Origin: Lepidodermella squamata
Lineage: Eukaryota > Gastrotricha
Length of the DNA: 64,000 nt
Assembly (NCBI GenBank): GCA_047495785.1
Contig: JBLDXI010000028.1
Location: 1 to 64,000 of the forward strand
Reading direction: 5' to 3'
Below are positions 22,364 to 36,000 of the stretch, piece after piece. Under the pieces are notes generated by a model, which saw nothing but the letters and a program-made list of their open reading frames with translations, did not search any database and was not told the origin of the DNA. Position 1 is the stretch's first letter, and each line of letters opens with the position of its first letter. The position numbers and the translations under genes are program-made.

Positions 22364-23941
22364 TTGATTCCGCCGACGCCGCTCATTCCAGCGAAACAAA
22401 GAAAAGTAAAGATAAGTAGTAGAGCCCTTATCACTCCGATTTATAAAAATAAGGGTGAAAAATCCAAGTGTCAAAATTATCGAGGCATCAGTCTGCTTTC
22501 TGTTGTAGGTAAACTTTATGCTGTTATCCTCGAAAGAAAACTAAGGTCTTTGATTGGATCGAAAATCTCCAAATTACAATTCGGATTTCAGCCTCTTAAA
22601 GGCACCCGTGATTGCATTTTTGTTCTTAGACAAATAATTGAAAAAATTATTTTCTTTCGCAAAGAACTTCACCTTGTCTTCATTGACCTCGAAAAAGCCT
22701 ATGATCTGGTTGATAGGGAAAAGGTTTGGACAGCCTTGGAAAACATGGGTGTTGAAACTAGCCTTATTGACGCGATTAAGAGTCTATATAAAGTAAATAA
22801 AGTTGCGGTAAAAGTGGATTCTGAGGTCTCCGAATTTTTCTATGTAACTAGGGGTCTAAGGCAAGGCTGCCCGCTGTCCCCTCTGCTTTTCATTGCTACT
22901 TTTAACAAAATTTGCGAACAATTATACGACACAAAATTTGGTTTCCCTATGAACAACGGTGATTATCTAAATTTATTAGCTTTCGCCGATGATGGAACTC
23001 TCCTAGGCATGAACCATGACGAAATTAAGCGCCTTCTAGAAATTTTTGACATGGCATGCGAAGAATTAGGATTGAAAATTAACGTGGCAAAAACTCAATA
23101 CATGATAATCTCCAGGGACGATGCTGCAGTAAGAAATTATGAACTAGAGCTGCGCGGATCGAAACTGGAAAAGGTCTCCAAATTCAAATACTTAGGTAGC
23201 ATTATAACCAGCGACGGTCGCATTGACGAAGAATTAAATTATAGAATTTCAAAGGCTGGCAGCGTATTTGGTGCGATGAATAAATTCATGTGCAGTAGGA
23301 ACCATGTGTCATTACAAACCAAATTGAAAGTACTCACTTGCGTCATCGTACCTACCATCATTTACGCCTGCGAATCCTGGAATATTTCTTTAAGCCAGGA
23401 AAATAGGTTGAATGTTTTAGAATATCGTTGGCTACGAGCGATTTTAGGTATACACCTGATGGATTATATTCCTAACATTGACATTAGATTGGCATTGTGC
23501 GGAGGTCTGATCGAAGTCAGCCGCATCATTGAAAAACAGCGTTTAAGATATCTAGGACACATCATTAGATCTCGTGATTACGATGAGGACGGCCTTCTGA
23601 ACTTGATTTATACGTGGACACCTCCGTTCGGGTGGTTCGCACCGAGAGGCAGACCTCGAACTAGGTGGATAAACGGCATAAACAGAAGTCTACACAAGGT
23701 TGGCATTGGTAAGGAAGTTCGCCGGAAGAAAAGACAACCCAAAAATCAGAAAGGCAAAAAGCCAGCTAAAAACAAAAAATCCGGCGAAAAAGAAAATAAA
23801 TTTGAAATTAAAATTATTCCTGATCTGCAATTGATTGAATTACTTTCTTTTGATAAAACTGAATGGCGCAACATTGTTGACTCAATGAATGATTATGAAT
23901 TTTTTGGAAAAAGTAGAATCTTCAACTGTGGGGGTGGGTGA
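22364..23941 (+). CDS. Reverse transcriptase of the truncated non-LTR element
   Basis: About 525 codons without a stop. RT blocks in order: LITPIYKNKG and CQNYRGISLL, FGFQPLKGTRDCIFVLRQI, LVFIDLEKAYD (first catalytic Asp), RGLRQGCPLSPLLF, and LLAFADDGTLL (catalytic DD). Then follow the thumb and the GHIIRSRD...RGRPRTRWI motif characteristic of RTE/CR1-like proteins. The C-terminus adds a Lys-rich linker and a FEIKIIPDLQL tail shared with two relics upstream. The true N-terminus is lost, so the first codon is arbitrary. RT motifs are intact, but without the endonuclease it cannot move by itself. Confidence 0.85.
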   Translation: MIPPTPLIPAKQRKVKISSRALITPIYKNKGEKSKCQNYRGISLLSVVGKLYAVILERKLRSLIGSKISKLQFGFQPLKGTRDCIFVLRQIIEKIIFFRKELHLVFIDLEKAYDLVDREKVWTALENMGVETSLIDAIKSLYKVNKVAVKVDSEVSEFFYVTRGLRQGCPLSPLLFIATFNKICEQLYDTKFGFPMNNGDYLNLLAFADDGTLLGMNHDEIKRLLEIFDMACEELGLKINVAKTQYMIISRDDAAVRNYELELRGSKLEKVSKFKYLGSIITSDGRIDEELNYRISKAGSVFGAMNKFMCSRNHVSLQTKLKVLTCVIVPTIIYACESWNISLSQENRLNVLEYRWLRAILGIHLMDYIPNIDIRLALCGGLIEVSRIIEKQRLRYLGHIIRSRDYDEDGLLNLIYTWTPPFGWFAPRGRPRTRWINGINRSLHKVGIGKEVRRKKRQPKNQKGKKPAKNKKSGEKENKFEIKIIPDLQLIELLSFDKTEWRNIVDSMNDYEFFGKSRIFNCGGG

Positions 23942-24055
23942 TTTCCATCTTTCGCCTGCCTTCGCCCTCCTCAAAACCGTTTTTACGGTATAGATCCTAT
24001 AGATGCTTAATCGAGAGGAGGACTAAATAAAACCATTATTATTATTATTATAAGT
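22364..24055 (+). mobile_element. 5'-truncated non-LTR retrotransposon
   Basis: A reverse transcriptase frame is followed by a short 3' UTR and an (ATT)n tail near 24038-24055. A microsatellite tail instead of poly(A) is typical of RTE/CR1-type elements. The endonuclease domain is missing. Truncation falls just upstream of the RT fingers. The tail ends only about 35 bases from the stop codon of the convergent RasGRF gene. Confidence 0.8.
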
Positions 24056-24069
24056 AGTAGAGCAACATT

Positions 24070-24075
24070 TTTATT
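24070..24075 (-). promoter_or_regulatory. Polyadenylation signal of RasGRF
   Basis: AATAAA on the minus strand, 16 bases past the TGA stop at 24092-24094. The 3' UTR is therefore very short. Confidence 0.55.
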
Positions 24076-24091
24076 TTTTTTTCGTGATTCA

Positions 24092-27000
24092 TCATGGTCT
24101 GTTTGTTTGCTGCCTCGGCTCCACAGCAAGGCTCAAGGCGTACAGCGTGTCGTCGTTCAGAGCGAGTGATCGGTCAATCAGTTGGTCGATTACCTATGCG
24201 TATAACGAGGAAAAACGTGAAGAATTTTAGTACCATCTCAAAATGTAAAAATATATTGGTTTTAATACTTGTTGTTTGACGGCAATGACGTAGGCGACGC
24301 TTTGCAAAGCTTGAATTTCACTTATTGTTTGATATATCTGCATAAATGGGAAAAAACCACGGTGTAATGATGGTGTAAATTCATATTATGTTCTTGTGTC
24401 CGCTTGCCATTTTCATTTTCGAAAAGTTGACGATGGTGACGGCGGCGTTGGCGACGAACGTCGGACAGCCTTCGTCGATGAGCGTCAGATCTTGCAAGTA
24501 CATGCCCAAGTACGGCACCACCGGAGGGTCGACCTGTCGCAGAGATTCTCGCAGCTGCTTGAACCGGTTCTCGGCCGACAGCGCCGCGGTGAGCTTGTCG
24601 AAAAGCAGGCGCGACTGCTTGGACAGCTTCTCCCAGGTTTTGCGCAGCCGGTAAACCGGCGACGACTGCAGCGCCGATACGACTTGCAAAGCCTGCATTA
24701 TTATGTAGTAAGTACATATCACACTAGAATAACAAGTGCTATTTCGTACCCCGTTGTAGTTGTGCATCGAGAAGCACATGGACGCGATCTGCAGCCACTT
24801 TTTGATCGCCGCCGCTCGGTCCTGCGAACAGTTTGAATCTTTAAAATACAGGCTTTTTACGCTATCAACAAAGTAATACCGTGGGTGTGGCCTGCGAGAC
24901 AATGTTAGTTCCAACGAGTAAACTCATCTGCAAGGCATGTATCAGAATGATCATAATTATCAAGGTTTTGATTGGCTTACGTGGTTGAAGTGAGACGTGA
25001 TCAGCGAAATGGTGGGCGCTTCGAGGTCTTTGTTCGACTTGGACCACGCCTGCCGCATCAGTTCGCTGAGCTTTATCGAGCGGAAAAGCGTGAAATCGAT
25101 CAGCGTCATTTGCCTGTCGAAAATGTCAAGATTACACATGGCTATATTTAGGAGAGAGGAATCATGATGTATTGATTACTCGGCTATGTCGATGGCGGGC
25201 GTGACGTCGAAAATGGACGACGACTGCGCCGCCTGTTTGCGCACCGGCGTCGTCGGCGGCGCCATCATCGCCATCGACAGCGGGTCGCTGCTCTGGTCGG
25301 CCGAACAGCCGCTGCTGTCGCTGGTGTCTTTGGCGGCGGAGAGTCGCGCCAATAGCCAGTCTGCAGTCGACGCCGTGGGCAGCTGAATGGCCGGCGGCGA
25401 TGAAATGGCGACCGGCTGGGCAACAGACTGCGAGTGGCTGAGCTGTCGCAATAGTTTGCAAATCGCCAAATTGTCGTGTTGTGCTGTAAAGTGATGGTTT
25501 GTATAAGATAAATCAGCGACATGAAATAATCAGTTTTTACTAAAGTTGACGTGGTCGCAAGCCATTTCGGACAGCAGCTTAGACGCCGATTCGGAGAGCG
25601 CGTTTTGCCCCGTTGATTGCGGCTGTGCAGTTGATGTTGTTATCGTTGGAATAAAATCTTCCGGGTACACGATTTGCCTGTTGAAAGATGACATTCAACG
25701 TTTTAGGGGCAAAAAAGACATTCATCATGTGAATGCGCATTATGCAAACCAGTGGCGCAGAATGTTAAAGATGTTGAGACATTGTGCGGCATACAACCTG
25801 AAAGTGATAATATGAGACACGTTGAGCAAGGGTAGTAGAACGAAGATATTTCGTTCAGCTCAGTTACCGTTGATCAGCGCGCAGTTGCTTCTCGTGTTCG
25901 CGCTGCAGCCGGCCGACTTCGAGATCGAGGGCGCCCGCCGTCGCACGGGCAAACGCCTGCGTCGCCACAGCTGAGCTGATCCTACACAGCGGAGTCATCG
26001 AAAAATTAGACACAATCGCATTCTATAGCAGGTATTAGTTAAAATATCATGCTGAATGCCGACGGCAGCAAGCTGTGCTTTACCTGTATAACTAACTAAT
26101 GTGAATTTCATTATTGTTACACTGATGAGCAAACATTTTTAAAATCTTTCATCTATACAGGTCACATAAGTGCGGAGACACGCATCTACTCCGGTGACTC
26201 CGCTTTGTTTCAGATAATTTGCGACATGCTGTTGTACATATCTTGAACATTGGCAAGTACACCAAGTGGTGATTGTGCGAAAACATGACTACTAAATTAC
26301 GCGCGAACACTGTGTTTTTTTAGCAGTCTTAGCAGGCGCAAGCTTCATCGTCGACGTCATCGACGCCATCATCAATGTTGCGATGGCTGGCGCTGCTGAT
26401 GCTGCTTACCCGCGAATGTACTCGCTCGCAGCAGTAATAACACTTCTCGGCTGATAGCCAGCAGCCGTGCTTGGGCTTGTCGTTGCTAGCGAGGACCTGA
26501 TGACCACAAAAGCGCGTCGTCGGCGCATGAAGTGTTGTGCGACAGCAGGAGCGAGGATGAGAAAAGCGGCGCCACACAAGACAAAAAAGGCAGGATGGAT
26601 AGACAGACGAATAAGGAAGACAAAATAAGCATAATATGGTTTAGTTTATAATAATTTATAGGCAGCAGGATAGTAAGGAAAGCAGTCGAAGAAAGGTTAC
26701 AGTTATACAGACATATTGCATCTGCTTCTATCTTCTATGATAGCTCTCTTACCTTCGTCGCTGGTGCTGCAGCGAAAAAACAACCGCCCCCGGATTCACC
26801 TGATAGTTTTACAGTTTTTTTTTTAAATCAACCAAACAGGCCAATACGATGATGATCAATGAGACCTGTTTGTCGAGTGGCGCCGTTGCTTGTTCGGCGA
26901 GCATCATCGCCTGTTGCTCTTCATCTTCGTCATCCGGCTGCTGCGGCTGCTGGCCGACCAATGTTCCAGTTTTAGACGTGTAGCCAATTGCTGGTGAATC

Positions 27001-30000
27001 TGCTGTGAATAAGCTGGAAAGCCGAGGAGAGACACTCTTTGCTATTCTTTCTTGTCTTTCGTCGATTGACGTAGCGCCGCTGGTCGACGTCGACGTGGCA
27101 CGGCGCCGACTCAAAACCGACTGACGAGTCGCCACCGAGCCACTCTGAGACATGAGTGACGTTGACGCTAGCGAGTCGCCATCGCCAACCCCGATGCTTG
27201 TCATCAACGACATTGTATCGGCGTCGTCTTCGTCGTCTTCCTTTATTCTTTCAATTATTTCATCTTTATCCTTCAGGAACGGCTGCTCGTCACTGCGGCA
27301 CTCGTCACGTGACGTCGTAACTACATGACACGAAATTTACGAAATTAAATACGCAACTTTAATTTTCTATTCAATCCAAGTATTTTTTTCTGAAACGCTC
27401 TTAAAAGTCACACGATATGCGTATTAAAATTTTGGAAGAGCTCGGCTAACCCCACGGATTATATCTGCCAGGTTTCAAAATAAAATCGCTGGCTTCTTCA
27501 AAAGAAAACTACCGTAATTTTAAAATGTTAATGGTGATGTAAAAATCTGTCATCTTTTGATTCGCTATGGGAACAACTCGCATGCTTACCTTTATTCGCT
27601 TCGCTGCTGCTTGTGCCGGCTAGCAGTGATTCGCGGCCGGCTGGCGCTGAAGAAGCTGCGTTCGAATCTTGTCTAGTTGCTGGAATGGCAATCGCAGCTG
27701 CGGCAGTTGTCCGTCGGTTACTGATGAGCGAGGGTGTGAACATGCGGCTGGACGCCGCAGATGCAGAGGCGAGAGTTGTCGACGAGGCGACCGACGAGTG
27801 GCGTGTCTGCTGCTGCTGCTGCTGCTGGCGCTGCTGCATGGCCGACGACGTCGTTCGGAATGGCGACGACTGGCGGTAGATGTTGCTGCGACTCAGCGAC
27901 GTCCGGCCGACCAGCATCGCCGTGCTGAGCGAGGCGAGTTCGTCACTCGCGTCCTGGCCGCATTGCCGCCAGTGCCGATACGCCTCACTCAGCACCTGGA
28001 TCACGCGCCCCGCCTCCGTGAACAGCCGATAAGTCGTCCTATTTTACAGTTTTGTTAAAAACAAGCTTAGTCGAACGTGAGAAGTTGCGTCGCACTCACA
28101 GGAATACATTAAGAAAGTCACCGGTTTGTAAGCGAAAGTCGGTCAGGCTGGCAATAAAAGTACAATTTTGAGATGACTCAAAAGCAGATCGCATATATTA
28201 CCATCGGAGGAGCATGTCGAGCGGCGCCTGTTTGACGCCGGACCGGCCGCCTGCTTCGGAGGAGATCACGGCCGATGAGTGCCTATGCGAAGTGTCGCCG
28301 CCGCTATTCGTCTTCGACGCCTTGCTCGGCGCTTTGCTCGTCGACGGTTGGCTGAGACGAGGAGCAGCCGCGCCACTAATACTGCTAGACGATTCGTCGG
28401 CGCGGAAATACCCACGCGTCTCGGCTACGATCTCGTCGAATCTACAACATAGACAACAGAGATACTTGCTGTCGCAATGTGATCGTGTGTTGTCTTTTTT
28501 ACCGCATTTTCTCGAGGCACTGCGTGATGTCGGAGCACCACAGCTGCCGCTCGCGCCTGTTCGACGCCCCGAATCTGATATCATATATTCAGCATGTATA
28601 AAATAACGGGCATGTCAACAAGGGAGGCTGATCTAGATTTACGTGATTGAAACAGCGGCACCGGTATTGCGATAGTCGACCAGCAGTGTGAAGTTGCTCG
28701 AGCTGGCATAGTCGCCGCCGACCGATGATGCCTCGCTGCAGCTGCTGCCGTCGTCGTCTTCGTTAGCTAGCATGCACTGCCGCAGTGGGATGATGCCGTG
28801 ATGCTATATAATAGATCGCATGGGCAAACCACGTTTCATTTTCTGATTTCATTCATTTTTGAAAATTCAAAAGCGCGCCAAGGGTTGGTTTTGAAAAGTG
28901 AAAAAGGTATGTCGTTATGTTTGCTGCTGCTTCGGGATCCTGCTTCGTAACATATTTGTGTCATCATACGTAAAATAGGATCGGGAGAGAAAGACAGCAA
29001 GCAGCAAGTAGTCGTCACAACTCAATAAAACTGAAAAGCACCACCGCAAATAAACACTCCGCAACCCGTGTCAGTTTTCGAAGAGCAAACGCGAAAATGT
29101 GGATCGATATAGGAAGTTATGTTGGGAAAGTGAAATCTCTCAACCAAAGGCTAATAATAGGTAGAGTAATTGGGTAATAAATATAACCAGCAGGCATGTC
29201 TCGTATTCAAATAGATTTACCTGATTGGTGGCAAAGTATTTTCTCTATTTTCGATGACAACATCAGCAATTGTAATAGAAGCGAGGCCGTGTGCTTTTTA
29301 GTTTAGTTGCCAACAGGCTAAAAGCCTGAAAGACAATATCTTACCTTGACGAGGCTGAGCTTTCCACTCGGCGATCGGTTAGTTACTATCAGGTAGTGGC
29401 CTATTGAATAACAGCAATGGTGTTAAAGCGATCGATTCCTGATATTATACAGCAAAGAAGGCTGGGAACCTACTGAATAGGAAGACAGTTCGAGGCGATC
29501 CGCCGAGCTTATTTGTCGACGAATCGGTACCAACAGCCAGTTGCACGGCTGCTTTCAGTTCGCTGAAATTGAACAGTTTCGTGCTGGCTGACGTTGTTGT
29601 TGAGCCGTCAATTTCCAACAGGGTTCCTTTTTAAGATCAATAAAATGCGATTTGTAATTATAGAGACATTTGAAAGGCCGAACTGCAACAGACCTTGCCT
29701 GACAAGAACTTCGTCCGGATCAAGAAGGACCTATACATACGCAGAGACATCAATCACCGGATCTTTAGTTACTATTTGAACTTTGGCATCCTACCTGGCC
29801 ACCTTCGCCAATCATTCGTTCGATGGAGAGGTTTTTGCGCAGGTGTTCAGACTCGCTGACTTCGGTGCTCATTTGCTGAACACGATAATACAATAAATAA
29901 TATAGGATCACGTCTAATTCAACTTACGAAAGACAAGTCTTCGAGCTGAGCCAACGCAGCCTCCAGTTTCGGCCGATCGATCTATGCAGTATTCATCAGC

Positions 30001-33000
30001 AAATGTGTAACTATTCTCCTTTGCGAAAACTCTCATACGTGATGGTGTGGCGTGTAGGCAAGAAGTTCGTGCAGGTTGAGGATGTATCGCGGAATCTGGT
30101 TCATGGGGCTGGTCAGCAGCGCTTCGAGACTGCGCCCATCTCCCGATTTCGTCTCGAGTCCCCGTACAAGGCTCGCCAGCGTTGGCCGCGTCAACTTCAA
30201 CTCGGCCAACGTCTGCACAGAGACGTAGTGGTTACGCACGTACCTGTCAGCAGTAGGAGTAAAAGCAATTGAAAATGCTAGCAACGAGAGAGTTATATCG
30301 CGTACTCGGTGTAGACGTTCAACGCCGGCAGAAGCAGCTGGAAAATGTCGCCGATGAGCAGCTGCGGCCACCGGTCCAGCGCCGCCGACAGGCCTTGCAG
30401 GAATATTTGATGCAACTGAAAGAGACACAGAGATGCGTGTTTGAGGGAAGGTGGGAAATTTAAGAGAGCCAACTAACAAAAAGCAGCGTCTGGCTGTTGA
30501 GAAACACGGCGTTGACTTCTTCATGACTGATGACGAACGGGCTCGAGTGGTGCGAAGACAGCGACGCCCCGCCTGATCCTCCCGAATTGACGACGCCGCC
30601 ATCGGTGGTGTTCGATGACGACGAAGCGGCCATGCGCAGTGGTCGAAGGAAGGCCGAAACGAGCGCGTTCAAACTCGCCACGTACTCGCGTTCTTCTTTC
30701 ACGAGTCGGAAAATTATCTACAAATAATATTGCAAAGGTAATATACTTATCAGCGATGCTAATACACCGAACCTTGTTGCGGAAGCGCATTTTTTCAGCG
30801 TGAGGCGACCGAACGTATTCACTATAATAATATCAAATGGCTAGAGAGGCTTCATGAGCAAAATTAAGTCAACCAACTCGACGATGGCCTGCCAGCGTTT
30901 GCGGCACAGCCAGCCGCGCAACAGCGACTGCGCCTTCTTGATTTTGCGCAACTCATCCGCGGCGTTGTCGTGATGAAGCTGCTGCTGATGCTGGTGATTA
31001 TGGTGGTGGTGGTGGTGATGGAGGGACTCGATATCGCCAGTTCGCGGAGATGAGCCCAGCGAAGATGCGCCACCGGCCCACATCAGCGCATCGTCGTCGT
31101 AGTCACTCGAGTGTCGCAGTCCGCCGCCGTCGGCGCTAATATCATCGCCATCGCCCTCGGCACCCGCAGCAGCAGCAGCAGCAGTTACCGCCGCCCCGGT
31201 GTTGTAGCGGCCCTGAATATGCACATTCATATCAGTTAGATGTGGTTAAGGTTATTAAGGCTTTTACAGCGAGGTCGCGGGCGAGTCGCCTCGACTCGGC
31301 ATGCGCATCCGCCAGGGCCCAGCGCAGTCGCTTGATCTCCTCGTGCGCTTCGTCCAACTGCACCACGTAGTTCCACCTTTTCACAACACATTATTCAGTA
31401 TAAGTATTATTCTACTTTCAGAATGGTAAATGTCTATGGCTTTACTTGGCGATTCGCTCGGTTTCCAACACGTGCGCCGCCATGTCGTAGCGTTCTTTCA
31501 AGCACTGAAGGTCGTTGAAAATCGACCTACAATATGTAGAAAACACTGAAATATTATTTCAAACCTCTGACAAAGTAAAACGCACCAATAGCCGCAATCT
31601 CGAATTGCAACAACCCAACTCTATAGCACAGTAGTAGCGTATGAATAAGAAAGCTGAACCTCTTGCCATATAACTTGCCTCAGCGTCGTCTTCCGACGTG
31701 GCGGCCAACACGAGAGCCGGCTCAGCGGCAGTCGGTGCCCCGGCGCCGCCCACCGGAAACGACAAGCCGAAGACATGGCGCGGTGAGTTAGAAGTCATCG
31801 TTGCCGCCGCCGAATCCATCATCGGCGCCGCCATCGCCAGCGACGGTGCGGTCGGCGGCGGCGGCGGCAGGAGCTTCTCGACGACGCAGCCCTCGAGCAG
31901 CAGCACGAGTTGCGGCTGCGCGTCGACGGCGGCGTCGCGGTACACGAACAGCAGGTTCTGGTACAGGCACACGAACTTGGGCCGCCACTTGTTGTCCGGT
32001 TTCCGTTTCCACAACTTGCCTTCAAATAAATGAACAATTAGCATTTGTTCACGCTGCTATACAAGGCGAGGAAGCATACCCATCCTGCGGTTCTCCTGCC
32101 GCGCCTTCCTCGCCAGCTCCAGCAACTGCGCGTGGCCGTAGCTGATCAGCTGCGCGTAGTGCCCAGACCTGATGATTGGCAATAAACAATAACAACAACA
32201 AACTCTTCACTGATCTCTGTCTGCTTTTTCATCGTCAGGTAAACTCGCTAATAGATGCATTTGAGTACGACACTTCAAAAGCATGACCTGTGACGCAGGA
32301 CGCGGCGCCTCGATTTAAACTTTAAACGCCTCATTTTTGTGCTATTTCTATATTATAAGGTCACTGCATTGCTAAAAACAAGTGACGACCTCATTATCAG
32401 TGACGACCAGTAAAAAATCTCATTCATGAAAATCACGTATTTACGCGAAAATCAGATTTTTGCTTTTAGACCTTTAATTAATAATCTCGATCTTTAAGAA
32501 GATCTTTACGATTATCCCCAGCAATTTTTAGCATACTTTTGACAAAATCGTTCTTCCTGATAGGCCACTGCGCAACGCAACGCAACTGTTATTATTTGCA
32601 ATTTCATTGTTTTAGGCTCAATTTTGCTTTTTAAATGGCTGCACCTGTGGTACCGGTAAGGCGCCGCATCCGCGAGCTGGGGACAGATGATGGCTCGCAA
32701 GTCAACTTTTTTGCCAGATACGGGCGCTATCAGATTGTGTCGTCGATTGCCGAGCGGCAGCTTTCACGACGCCGTGTTCAACGGCACCAAGCCCCATTCA
32801 GATACTGTTTACCAGCGCATGCAGATCGGTGACTGGGTTTGTGACATTCGTGACTTCATACAGTCATGGGCAGTGTGATCCGCACTTATGTGCTTGAGCC
32901 ATAGGTACTTGAGTCAAATATGACGGATGTGCCGTCCCTGATCATGGCACCAGGCGAAATCAGCGACCCCGCAATACGCAGGTCGTTGGTTTTGAAGAAG

Positions 33001-36000
33001 GCCGGCTCGCTCGACAAGGTGATCCGCCTTCAGCCTTTCACTCTTTACTTCTCTTTCTTGTCTTTACGTCGCAATGAGCGGCGTCGGCGGAAAAACGCGC
33101 TTATGAGCGCGAATTTGCAAATGAAAATATTACAGAAATTTTTGATATGAAAAAGTAATAATATTTGATATATAAAACAAGTCGACAACCTTCAAGCAGT
33201 GGGGTTTAAAATTTTCGCGCGCCGCGGCGCGGTCTCTCGCAAAAAAGAGGTAGCTCGCCACCTTACCTCGACGCGCCCATCTGCCGTCCGTTGGATGGAA
33301 GATCGCCGTAGTGCGAATCCAACGCTATTATACATACATACATTCATCTCGCGGTCACGACGCTGGCCACGTAGCGGGAAGCCACATTTTCTCGGGTCGG
33401 ATGGCTGTTAGTTCAGTACACGTGCAAAATTAGTAGTGTGGTCCAAGTCCAAAATGTTTGGAGTCCGCAGTCGGAGCCCAAAAAGGCTGGGGGAGTCCAC
33501 ACAGGGTATTCAGTAAAATTTGGGGGGTGATATGCTTTTTTTAAGCTTTTTTTTGGAAGGGGGGGGTGATATGTATTTACCCTTGGGTTCACAAAAACTT
33601 GTGGCCTGAAAAACTGCTAAAAAAGTCGACTCGCGATGAGCGAAGCGAGCTTTAGCTAACGCTTTTTTGAGCATTTTCAAGTCGAAAATGGTCTTAAAAT
33701 GCATTAAAAGTTCGAGGATTCATGGGCAACCTCTAGTTGGTGACCAATTTCAGGTGAAAGAGTCCGATGGAGCCTGGCGGAGGCCAGGTTCGGAGCCCAT
33801 TTAGAGTCCAACCTCGAAAAAACCAAAAAACGTTCGCGAGCCCTCAAAATGTCGAAAAGAGTCCAAAAGGCTTCGGAGTCCACGTTTGGACCACGTTTGG
33901 ATGTAAAGCTTCAATCATTAGCACTACTTCTCCCATGGTTTGCTAATAATATAGCCCTTGGCCTTCACTGCTTTGTGTGCATGGTGAACACTTGTACAAG
34001 TGGGACTTGTACATGGTACATGTCACAGGTGGATTAGAAACTAGAGCTCTTAGCCTTCACGCCTAACATCCTGTAATACATAGCAAAACAACACTTGTAC
34101 ACATCAGTTAGAGTTATATCTTACGCTCGCGGGACTTGTTGAATCTATAGAGAAAAGAGATGAACATCATTAACTTCGTACTTCGTAAGGTTCTAGCATT
34201 AGAGTCACTTGCAATTTGGATTTGCATTGAATATTAGGAAGCTCGCTTTTTAAACAACGCTTTTTGCAGCATAAATCCAAACAATCAGACGAGTAATCTA
34301 CGGTAAGGCTCGCCATTGTGACAACGTGGAGCGAACCCAGGCGATTCTCTCTGCATGGTTAGAACAGACCCTTATTAGTTCCGTGATAAACTTGGCCGAA
34401 CTCAGCAGCACAATCTCTGATGGCTCAGGCTATCATGAAAGAAAAGTTTTCCGGCATGACACTGATCTACAAGAGATTTAAGTCGTTTTAAGTGACAGGG
34501 AACTACAGGAACAATTTTTCTGCGCGATTGACTGCACTTGGATTTTCATGCAGCTGCTTGAGAGAGTGGGGAGTGAACGAAAACGGCGTAGGCGTTGAGC
34601 AGGGGATGCATGTGCCAATCTATGCTTCTGCCGAGCATAATCTCCGTAATCTAAACGCTCTTTGATCTATTCATAGCATCATGTTACAAGTGAGAAACAT
34701 CGAAACGTGCCAAATTTCAGAGCAGCCCGGATTTGCGCCCATCTATGGTCTATATGTAACACGGATTCCGCTGACGTGACAAGTGTACAAGACGGTACAA
34801 GACAAGTTTGCTAGTAAGTCGTAATTTTGCTAGTTTATGCTTTATCAAGTTCCCATCTGATGTTACTTATTTAATTGGCTCATGTATTGCTCACCTTCCT
34901 CGCCCTTTCTACGAAGTTTTCTTATAATAGAAATCAAGTAACTAGTAACTACCAACCAAGGAGAAGGTTGCATTCGAAATAATACGGTCTAATTATTGGT
35001 AGCAACAAGATATTGAGAACCGTAGAGCCAATTTCTGATATTTTTTTTATTTTGACGATTTTTGAATTCTCCCGGCGGGTGGTCATAAAGGTCATAAAGG
35101 TATCTTATAGGCGGCATGAGTGCTTTGTTGCGCTTAAGAAATTGTTCAAGATGTTTGAAGCAGCGTTTTTAGATTTATTGTGCGCGAGCCATAAGCCATG
35201 AGTCATGTCTTTGTGTGTGTGAGTACGCGCGAGCGCGAGTTTCAATATTGAAGGAATCTACTATTACTCCAAGGTGTTGATGTTAGTCTTAATTTTCTCT
35301 ACAATCCGGACCTTTAAACCTTAAAACCGGTCAAAAATGGTCCAAATTATGTAAACGTCCGGATAACGCAATGTGTTTTATTTGTAAAGTCCACTATTCC
35401 GGCACGAGCCATCCAAATCCGTCCGAATTATGCGAAGTCCGGCCTATGCAGGTCCCAAATCAAGACAAAAATAATGTATACGGGTATCCCAAAGCGTCGC
35501 CGAAAAACCTTGACGAGTTAGGTTGACACGTATAGGCGCGGTATTGATATTTGAATATTTCGCAAGATTCCCCATCTCAGATTACCCCTTGAATCTCAAA
35601 TGCGCATCTAAAACACTAAAGTAAGTAAATAACTTGAGAATTTATTACGTGAAGAATTACTACCTAATTGATAATTTAAAACTCGGCTTTTTCCACCCTT
35701 CCTCATTCGTCATCCTGACTCAACCGGCCACTAACTTGAATCTCGCCTGAACTTATTAGCCGCCGAGCAGGTGCTGAACGATGCGTTTTAGTATGAAACT
35801 ACTTCCGATTATTGTACTATTCAAAGTAGAACTTGTTGGTTCGACCCGGTTTAATGAGGCTGAAATAGGCCTAACTTTTTGAGACATCTCTCGCGCACAA
35901 ATTAGCTGATGCGATGTTGCACAGATAATTCATTGGTAGGCATGAGTACTGGGTGAAAACTGTATCACAATTGAGGCTGCGTTTTTAGCTAATTGTTGAA

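Noticed and set aside
26410-26496. Cys-rich reading of this RasGRF exon (frame giving KCYYCCERVHSR)
   Set aside because: Its phase does not fit the next exon. The Ser/Thr-rich frame joined through 26753-26799 keeps phase on both sides.
29221-29320. Possible extra RasGRF exon in the intron between 29345 and 28803
   Set aside because: The frame resembling ITIADVVIEN cannot be joined in phase, while 29345 to 28803 joins directly and matches the second PH domain.
32687-32878. FLPDTGA as a retroviral-type aspartic protease
   Set aside because: Only the DTGA string fits; no second motif or flanking retroelement genes were found.
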